Shown: positions 58,844 through 64,000 of the stretch, in pieces | Numbering within the stretch: the first letter of the stretch is position 1 | Layout of the letters: every line of letters starts with the position of its first letter | The notes under the pieces: generated by a model | What the model was told of the DNA's origin: nothing | The model's database searches: none | Seen by the model: the letters and a program-made list of their open reading frames with translations, nothing else | Program-made: the position numbers and the translations under genes | Source of the DNA: Kitasatospora papulosa | Lineage (GTDB): Bacteria > Actinomycetota > Actinomycetes > Streptomycetales > Streptomycetaceae | Reading direction: 5' to 3' | Assembly (NCBI RefSeq): GCF_000717245.1 | Contig: NZ_JNYQ01000007.1 | Coordinates: 124,001 to 188,000 of the forward strand | Length of the DNA: 64,000 bases

Positions 58844-59761
58844 CTAACCGACCAGGCGGCGGCGCCAGTCCAGGGGGGTGACGGTGACGGCCTGGCCGGG
58901 GTCGCGGTCCCACTCGGTGCGGAGGCCGACCGCTTCGAGGGCGGCCACGACCTCGTGGCCGACGGCCGCGGTGGTGTCGGACGAGCCGTCGAAGCCGCCG
59001 TAGAGGAGCATCAGGCCCTGGCCGGCCGCGGCGGAGTCCGTGCACTGGGTGTGGAAGTAGACGAAGCCACGGGCGTCGGGCCCGCCCTCATCGCCGATCT
59101 CGGACTGGCCGCAGTTACGGCAACAGGTGAAGTTCTCGCGCGCGGTGATACCGGCCTCCCGCAGGGCGGCGAACGCGCGGGTGAGCCGCTCGGGATCGGT
59201 CTCGCCCTGCCACTCGGCCTGCTCCCCGACCCGCTCCAGCCACAACCGGTCCGCCAGCGCCTCCGCCTGCCGGCGCGACACGGGCCGACGGTCCTCGGTG
59301 ACCAGATACTTCTCGGCGAGCTCGGCCAGTTCGGCGCGGGAGGCATAGCCGCCGACCAGCACCTCGCGGACGCGCTTCTCCAACTCCGCGCGCTCGTCCT
59401 CGCCCAGGTCGAGCGGCGGCACCTCGCGGGTCGGGCCCATGTCCAGCAGCGACCACGTCACACCGCTGTGCCACCCCGCCTCCTGGCGCGCCCAGCCGGT
59501 CATCGCGGCGATCACGACCTCGGGACTGCCGGCCGTCGCCTGGAAGTGCCGGTCAGCGGCACCGTCGCGGTACTCCAACGTGTAGTCACCACCGGCCTTG
59601 TGCCAGACCTGGGCGAAGACATCGGGCAGGTCGGGTATCCGCTGGATCACCAGGAACCGGTCACCGTCACCACCGATGCGCCGGACCAGTCCGGCCAGCT
59701 CCCCTTCGGACACACGGACGTGCCGCTCCCAGTTCTCCGTCTTCACCACGATCTCGAGCAT
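58844..59761 (-). CDS. DUF6891-type protein
   Basis: About 305 residues. The C-terminal two thirds carry the DUF6891 pattern: RAELAELAEKYLVTEDRRPVSRRQAEALADRLW, TARENFTCCRNCGQSEIGDE, ARGFVYFHTQCTDSAAAGQGLMLLYGGFDGS and VGHEVVAALEAVGLRTEWD. The CCRNCG cluster with the later His-x-x-Cys could bind a metal. The first ~110 residues (LEIVVKTENWERHVRVSEGELAGLVRRIGG) resemble a common Streptomyces N-terminal extension. ATG 59761 is used. Function unknown. Confidence 0.8.
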   Translation of the reverse strand: MLEIVVKTENWERHVRVSEGELAGLVRRIGGDGDRFLVIQRIPDLPDVFAQVWHKAGGDYTLEYRDGAADRHFQATAGSPEVVIAAMTGWARQEAGWHSGVTWSLLDMGPTREVPPLDLGEDERAELEKRVREVLVGGYASRAELAELAEKYLVTEDRRPVSRRQAEALADRLWLERVGEQAEWQGETDPERLTRAFAALREAGITARENFTCCRNCGQSEIGDEGGPDARGFVYFHTQCTDSAAAGQGLMLLYGGFDGSSDTTAAVGHEVVAALEAVGLRTEWDRDPGQAVTVTPLDWRRRLVG

Positions 59762-59885
59762 GCGCAGACTCTGACACACCCCTCTGACAGAGCACTCCGG
59801 AGCCGCGGCGAAGCCGCTGCCGGGACGGCTCGACGCCCAGCGCGAGCTCCGCGACGGAGCGGCCGGCGAAACTGGCCGGCGGGGA

Positions 59886-60860
59886 TCAGCGACGGAGCCG
59901 GGGCGCCGTCGTGAAGGCGTCAACTCCGGTGAGTCCGGCGGACAGGTCCCACAGCCGCGCGGCCTGTCCGGCGTCGGTCGCGTGGGGGTGCACCCCGCCG
60001 TCCGTGCCGTCCGAGGCGGGCTCGGCGATGTCGCAGTCCTCGCAGTACACCCCGCCCAGGCCGGTCAGTCGAGGGGAGGTCGCCGCCCAGACCTGCGTCG
60101 CCGCGCCCTGCTGCGGTGTCTTGAAGGTGGGATTGCTCGGGCCGCCGTTCGCGTCGATCCAGCCCGCCTCGACCATCTCCGACGTCGCGAGGTGGCGCTG
60201 CAGCGGGGTGAGGACGCTGCCCGGATGCAGGGCGAACGCCCTGACGCCGGCGTCGCGGCCGAGGGTGTCGAGCCGCACGGCGAACAGCACGTTCGCCGTC
60301 TTCGCCTGCCCGTACGCCTGCCATCGGTCGTATCCGCGCTCGAACTGCACGTCGTCCCAGCGCATGCCGGTGAGGTCGTGGGCGCTGGACGACACGGCGA
60401 TCACTCGGACGCCGCTGTCGGCGAAGGCGGGCCGGAGGTGATTGACCAGCGCGTAGTGACCGAGGTGGTTGGTGGCGAACTGCGCCTCCCAGCCCGGACC
60501 TACGCGTGTCTCGGGACAGGCCATGATCCCCGCGCTGTTGATCACGATGTCCACCGTGCGGCCCGAGGCCACGAACCGCTCGGCGAAGTCGCGGACACTG
60601 CCGAGGTCCGACAGGTCCAGGTCGTCCGTCGTCACACCGTCCAGGGCTCCGACCGCCTCGTCGGCGGCCGCCCGCCGGCGGGCTGGAACGACGACGTGGG
60701 CGCCGGCAGCGGCCAGGGCGCGGGTCGTCTCCAGACCGAGCCCGGAAGAGCCGCCGGTGACGATCGCGGTCCTGCCGGACAGGTCGATCCCGCGCAGGAC
60801 GTCGTACGCGGTGCTGCGGGCGCCGAAGCCGGAGCCGATGCTGTGCTGAGGTGTCGTCAT
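59886..60860 (-). CDS. Short-chain dehydrogenase/reductase
   Basis: A 324-residue SDR, the size of the retinol-dehydrogenase/WW-oxidoreductase-like branch. Cofactor motif TGGSSGLGLE, then DLDLSDLGSVRDF, NSAGIM (the NAG motif), FATNHLGHYALV, VSSSAHD with catalytic Ser, and YGQAKTAN with catalytic Tyr and Lys. A long C-terminal part ends GGVYCEDCDIAEPASDG, typical of this group. It reduces or oxidises a hydroxyl/keto group with NADP(H). The substrate is unknown. Confidence 0.9.
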   Translation of the reverse strand: MTTPQHSIGSGFGARSTAYDVLRGIDLSGRTAIVTGGSSGLGLETTRALAAAGAHVVVPARRRAAADEAVGALDGVTTDDLDLSDLGSVRDFAERFVASGRTVDIVINSAGIMACPETRVGPGWEAQFATNHLGHYALVNHLRPAFADSGVRVIAVSSSAHDLTGMRWDDVQFERGYDRWQAYGQAKTANVLFAVRLDTLGRDAGVRAFALHPGSVLTPLQRHLATSEMVEAGWIDANGGPSNPTFKTPQQGAATQVWAATSPRLTGLGGVYCEDCDIAEPASDGTDGGVHPHATDAGQAARLWDLSAGLTGVDAFTTAPRLRR

Positions 60861-60948
60861 GGAGCGGACGCTAGGCGCTGGAGCGAACTCCAGGTCAAGT
60901 GCCGGTGGCGGCCGGCGATCCGGCCCGGTGCGTCAGTGCGTCAGTGCG

Positions 60949-61449
60949 TCAGGCCGCGACGACGACCGGCTTCGCGGGCGCCGGAGCGATCGGGCCCGCC
61001 GTCGCCGGAACGGCCGGCCGTGCCGTGGCCGGGGCGAAGACCACCAGCCGCAGCAACGCGAAACGCCCGGCGCCGGCCACCGCGGATGCCGACAGGTACA
61101 CGGTCTGCTCGACGAGCGCGGAGGGCGCGGACTGCACGGCGTGCAGGACGAGAAGAGCAGCGGTGGTGAATGCGTAGCTCACCACGACCGTGAGCCCGGA
61201 CCGGAGATGGATCCGCCAGCCCCCGCGTTCGCTGCGGAACGTGATCCGGCTGTGCAGCTCCGTCGCGATCACCGTGGAGACGACCGTGACCACGGCGTTG
61301 GAGAGAACCAGGGGTACCCGGTCGCCGAGCAGCACCAGTGCACCGCCGGCCGCCAGACCGACACCGCCCCCGCACACGACGAAGCGCACGAACGCCATCA
61401 CGAGGGGAGAGGTGGTGCGCTTCGTCGGCAGGGGCGCTCGGGCGGTCAC
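60949..61449 (-). CDS. GtrA-family membrane protein
   Basis: About 166 residues with four hydrophobic helices: AFVRFVVCGGGVGLAAGGALVLL, VPLVLSNAVVTVVSTVIATELHSRITF, LTVVVSYAFTTAALLVLHA and a last one ending in a Pro/Ala tail. The FVRFxxxGxxxxL start and the ELHSRITF/NRxxTF-like motif fit GtrA/DPMS-type proteins, thought to flip lipid-linked sugars. GTG 61449 has GGAGG upstream. It is divergent from the GT-C-type gene, whose product could use the flipped lipid-linked sugar. Confidence 0.82.
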   Translation of the reverse strand: MTARAPLPTKRTTSPLVMAFVRFVVCGGGVGLAAGGALVLLGDRVPLVLSNAVVTVVSTVIATELHSRITFRSERGGWRIHLRSGLTVVVSYAFTTAALLVLHAVQSAPSALVEQTVYLSASAVAGAGRFALLRLVVFAPATARPAVPATAGPIAPAPAKPVVVAA

Positions 61450-61729
61450 GGGGAAGCCTCCAGAAGGGGTGTCGGATCCGGCGCACTGATTCCACCCCAC
61501 AACGCGTGCGGGGCACGTCCCCCGAGCGGCCCGGTCCGGCCCTTACATATCTGGGGGGTGTCCCCCACGGGGCACTGGGGGACACCGGCCGCGCGCGCCC
61601 CGGTCGGGCGGATGCCCGGCTGCGGCCTCCGTCCCCGGCTTCCCGGTTCCGCGTGACCCATGCCGTTCCTCTTCGTTGACCAAGGCCGCGCCGCTGTCGT
61701 GCGCGGCGCAGGTGAGGACTGGAGCGGTC

Positions 61730-63220
61730 ATGTACGGAACCCGGCCGACGCGTCCGGTGCAGCAGGTCCCCGTCTCCACCCGCCCGGTCCGGTGGGCAGC
61801 CGGCCCACTGCCGTGGCTGACCGCGGTCGCCCTGCTCTTCGCGGCGGTGCAACTGGCCTTCGTCGTCCCGGGATCGGGGTTGTCCTGGGACGAGACCGTC
61901 TACGTCAGCCAGGTCGGCGGCAACGCTCCCGCGGCGTACTTCAGCGCACCGCGCGCCCGCGGGATCTCCTACCTCGTGGCTCCTGTCGCCGCACTCACCA
62001 CGTCCACCACCGCGGTGCGGACCTACCTCGCCCTGTTGTCCGCCGCCGCCCTGTTCGGCGCCCTCCGGATCTGGCGCACGGTACTGCCCACGCCCGTCCT
62101 CGCGGGAGCCGGCGCGTTGTTCGCCGCTCTGTGGCCGACCCTGTTCTACGGCCCCGCGGCGATGCCGAACCTGTGGTGCGCCCTGGGCTCCCTCGCCGCG
62201 ACGGGCTGGACCGTGAGGACCCTGCGCGGTGCCTCCCGGCCCGCGGAGACGACCGGAGCCGCCTCGGCCGTGGCGCTGGTCGCCCTGATGCGGCCCGCCG
62301 ACGGGTTCTGGCTCGCGCTGCCGCTGATGTTCGCGGCCGTCCTGGTCCCCGGCCGACGCAGGCCGGGCCTGGGGGCCGCACTGGCCGGCGGACTCGTGGT
62401 GGGCTGCGCGCCCTGGACCGCCGAGGCGTTCGCCCACTACGGCGGTCCCGTCGCGCGGTTCCACAGGGCCGGTGAGATCCAGGGCGGGCTCGGGTGGAAC
62501 TTCGCCGTCGACGACCACTTGCGAGCGCTGGCGGGCCGGACGCTCTGCCGGCCTTGCGACATCGGCTGGGAGAGCCCGGCCACCGCCGTGTGGTGGGTTG
62601 CGCTGCCCCTCCTCACCACCGGCGGGATCGTGGCCGCCCGGCGTGCGGGGCGAGGGCCCGTGGCACTGCTGGCGACGGCGACAGGGGTATCGACGGCCGT
62701 TCCGTACCTGTTCCTCGTCGAATACGCGGCGCCCCGCTTCCTGCTGCCCGCGTACGCGCTGTTGGCCGTGCCGGTGGCCGAGTACCTCACACACCTCTTC
62801 GCCCGCCGCCGGGTCGGAACCGTCGTGCCCGCGCTGCTGCTGGCCGCCCATCTCGGCGTCCAGTTCTCCGCGCTCAGCCATGTGATCCGTACCAGTCACG
62901 CCACCGGCGCACGGTTCGCCGCGGTCGCCGGTGCGCTGAACGGGATGGGGGTGCGTGCGCCGTGCGTGGTGAGCGGGGACGACGCCGTACCGATCGCCTA
63001 CTACGCGGGCTGCGCCTCGCGGCAGACCGGAGGGCATGACGCGAGCATCACGCCCGAGGCGCTCCGTGATCTCGCGCGGCACGTACCTGTGGCAGTCCTG
63101 GTGACCGGCGGCGCTGCGCCGCCGGTCACCAGGGGTTCACACGTGGTGCCGCTGCCGAAGGGCCGGGCCCATCTGCTGCCGGGCCCCGCCGTGGACCGGG
63201 CGCGAGGGGGTCCACTCTAG
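61730..63220 (+). CDS. Polytopic GT-C-type glycosyltransferase-like membrane protein
   Basis: A 496-residue protein with about ten hydrophobic helices. The first extracytoplasmic loop has SGLSWDETVYVSQV, matching the acidic DE motif of the GT39/ArnT-type superfamily that binds a metal and the lipid-sugar donor. Helical part, then a short C-terminal globular domain (VRAPCVVSGDDAVPIAYYAGC). It likely transfers a sugar from a polyprenyl-phosphate carrier outside the membrane. ATG 61730 has GGAG 7 bases upstream. Its TAG shares the bases CTAG with the stop of the convergent DUF6131 gene. Confidence 0.78.
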   Translation: MYGTRPTRPVQQVPVSTRPVRWAAGPLPWLTAVALLFAAVQLAFVVPGSGLSWDETVYVSQVGGNAPAAYFSAPRARGISYLVAPVAALTTSTTAVRTYLALLSAAALFGALRIWRTVLPTPVLAGAGALFAALWPTLFYGPAAMPNLWCALGSLAATGWTVRTLRGASRPAETTGAASAVALVALMRPADGFWLALPLMFAAVLVPGRRRPGLGAALAGGLVVGCAPWTAEAFAHYGGPVARFHRAGEIQGGLGWNFAVDDHLRALAGRTLCRPCDIGWESPATAVWWVALPLLTTGGIVAARRAGRGPVALLATATGVSTAVPYLFLVEYAAPRFLLPAYALLAVPVAEYLTHLFARRRVGTVVPALLLAAHLGVQFSALSHVIRTSHATGARFAAVAGALNGMGVRAPCVVSGDDAVPIAYYAGCASRQTGGHDASITPEALRDLARHVPVAVLVTGGAAPPVTRGSHVVPLPKGRAHLLPGPAVDRARGGPL

Positions 63221-63372
63221 AAGTAATGCTTCCGTCCGCCGACCTTGCGGCCGCTCGCACCGAGGATCCACAGGATCGCGCCGACCACCAGGAGGACGCC
63301 GCCGATGGTCGTCAGCAGGGAGACGCCGACCAGCATGCCGATGATGAGCAGGATGGCACCAAGGAGAATCAT
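63217..63372 (-). CDS. DUF6131 small membrane protein
   Basis: A 51-residue protein, MILLGAILLIIGMLVGVSL and onward, with two short hydrophobic helices (second: GGVLLVVGAILWILG) and a basic tail GRKVGGRKHYF. This matches the small DUF6131 family of actinomycetes. No function is known. It is convergent with the GT-C-type gene and their stop codons overlap by 3-4 bases. Confidence 0.75.
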   Translation of the reverse strand: MILLGAILLIIGMLVGVSLLTTIGGVLLVVGAILWILGASGRKVGGRKHYF

Positions 63373-63578
63373 TGTCAGGTCCGATCTTCAGGTCTCTTCG
63401 GTGCGTACTCGTCGTGGAAGACGCGCAGCACACGCTTTCCGCCTCCCGCACCACGTTCGCCGGGTGGTACCCGGGCCCGTCGTACGGTCGGCGACCGCAA
63501 GGCCTTGTGCCGTGCTTCCTCCGTGTGCCCTGCTCCCGGGCGCCCATGCACATGAGTCTGCGGCCGGTCGACGAGACG

Positions 63579-63617
63579 CCCGCGGCCGGTCCCGAATCGT
63601 CCGGGACCGGCCGCGGG
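63579..63617 (-). terminator. Terminator of the PPOX-family gene
   Basis: A perfect 15-bp stem (63579-63593 with 63603-63617) with a 9-base loop, 22 bases past the stop of the minus-strand gene at 63639. Confidence 0.85.
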
Positions 63618-63638
63618 TACCTCCTCCAGCAGTCGTCC

Positions 63639-64000
63639 TCAGCGGTCGTGGGAACCGATCGCGGAATGCTCCGACGGATGGCCGTGGGCGTGCTGGTGCT
63701 GTCCGTGACCGGTCTCGGCCCCCACGTGCTCCGCGGGGGCGCCGGTGAAGTAGTCGGCGTCCTTGGGGCGCCTTCGCGCGAGGCCCAGGGGGCGGGGCGC
63801 GGGCTCCAGGTGGGGGATGTGCTTGGAGCAGTGCACGTACGCCTCGTGGACGCTGATCAGCGTCCACAGCACGGGGTACCGTCCGGGAGCGCTGTCGGCG
63901 GGTATCCAGGGGTGGGCTGTCCGGAGTTCCTGGTCGCCGACGAGCTGGGCAGAGCCGTTGACGTGCAGCCCGATGTGGTCCCGGGTGAAGTCCATGAAGA
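63639..64000 (-). CDS. Pyridoxamine 5'-phosphate oxidase family protein (5' part outside window)
   Basis: The C-terminal ~120 residues of a PPOX/FMN-binding split-barrel protein are visible. The segment FTRDHIGLHVNGSAQLVGDQELR is the typical flavin-domain strand pair, followed by LWTLISVHEAYVHCSKHIPHLEP, a hallmark of this subfamily, and a His-rich tail (GHGQHQHAHGHPSEHS). The reading frame is open to the window edge, so the true start lies to the right. The group acts on flavin, F420 or pyridoxal-type substrates; which one cannot be told here. Confidence 0.8.
   Translation of the reverse strand, partial: FMDFTRDHIGLHVNGSAQLVGDQELRTAHPWIPADSAPGRYPVLWTLISVHEAYVHCSKHIPHLEPAPRPLGLARRRPKDADYFTGAPAEHVGAETGHGQHQHAHGHPSEHSAIGSHDR

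Noticed and set aside
60941..63082. 713-codon minus-strand frame opposite the GT-C gene
   Set aside because: Shadow of the GT-C and GtrA genes; composition is repetitive and no motif is recognised.

Overview
The window looks like a stretch of a Streptomyces (or close actinomycete) chromosome. GC is very high, third codon positions are almost always G or C, GTG starts and 4-base GTGA/ATGA gene overlaps are common, and many families typical of the genus occur (DUF397/XRE pair, FCD-type GntR, Tat-exported lipoproteins, DUF2254, a SecDF paralogue, a short MreB-like protein). No phage, insertion sequence, rRNA operon or CRISPR array was seen. There is one tRNA, tRNA-Leu(GAG), at 46874-46961.

Layout. 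1-7 kb: a partial DedA membrane protein coupled to an MBL-fold hydrolase; a resolvase-like small protein; a holin-like/phosphodiesterase fusion; then a minus-strand group DUF1996 - DUF305-like lipoprotein - LacI regulator, with two GAGAGCGCTCTC operators upstream. 7-14.5 kb: NAD-dependent DNA ligase, short MreB-like protein, secreted Pro-rich protein, SecDF fusion, DUF1275 protein, pterin dehydratase. 14.5-24.9 kb: aldo/keto reductase, acyl-CoA synthetase, LysR with a divergent bile-acid-symporter-type protein, XRE/DUF397 pair, FdhD next to a panE/formate-dehydrogenase gene-remnant fusion, KAS III and a GntR regulator.

25-45 kb is the most interesting part. A ROK regulator, a ribose-type ABC importer (ATPase, permease, Tat lipoprotein), a Gfo/Idh/MocA dehydrogenase and a TIM-barrel isomerase are followed by a 1235-residue secreted protein fusing a PQQ-glucose-dehydrogenase-like propeller, PKD, CBM6-like, ThuA and DUF1080 domains. 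The ROK promoter and the promoter of the giant protein share boxes at identical spacing over 80 bases, so they are probably one regulon. This set fits uptake and 3-keto-type oxidation of a sugar or glycoside. After a terminator comes a tightly coupled eight-gene operon: an inositol-phosphate-synthase homologue, a UbiA prenyltransferase (EboC-like), a TIM-barrel protein, EboA, a TatD-type hydrolase (EboB-like), EboE, a phosphodiesterase and a Tat-exported isomerase. It resembles the ebo cluster, but a MIPS-type cyclase stands where the dehydroquinate-synthase-like EboD is usually found. It ends in a perfect 21-bp terminator.

45-64 kb: a decayed gene fragment, DUF2254, tRNA-Leu, a secreted protein of four Cys-containing modules, then a complete ribose operon (LacI, RbsA, an RbsC-RbsB fusion, RbsK, RbsD) preceded by two identical operators. 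The rest is single genes: methyltransferase, glyoxalase-fold protein, N-formylglutamate amidohydrolase family, septum-formation-like lipoprotein, DUF6891, SDR, GtrA with a divergent GT-C-type membrane protein, DUF6131 and a partial PPOX-family protein. Long open frames antisense to these genes are GC-rich shadows and are omitted.
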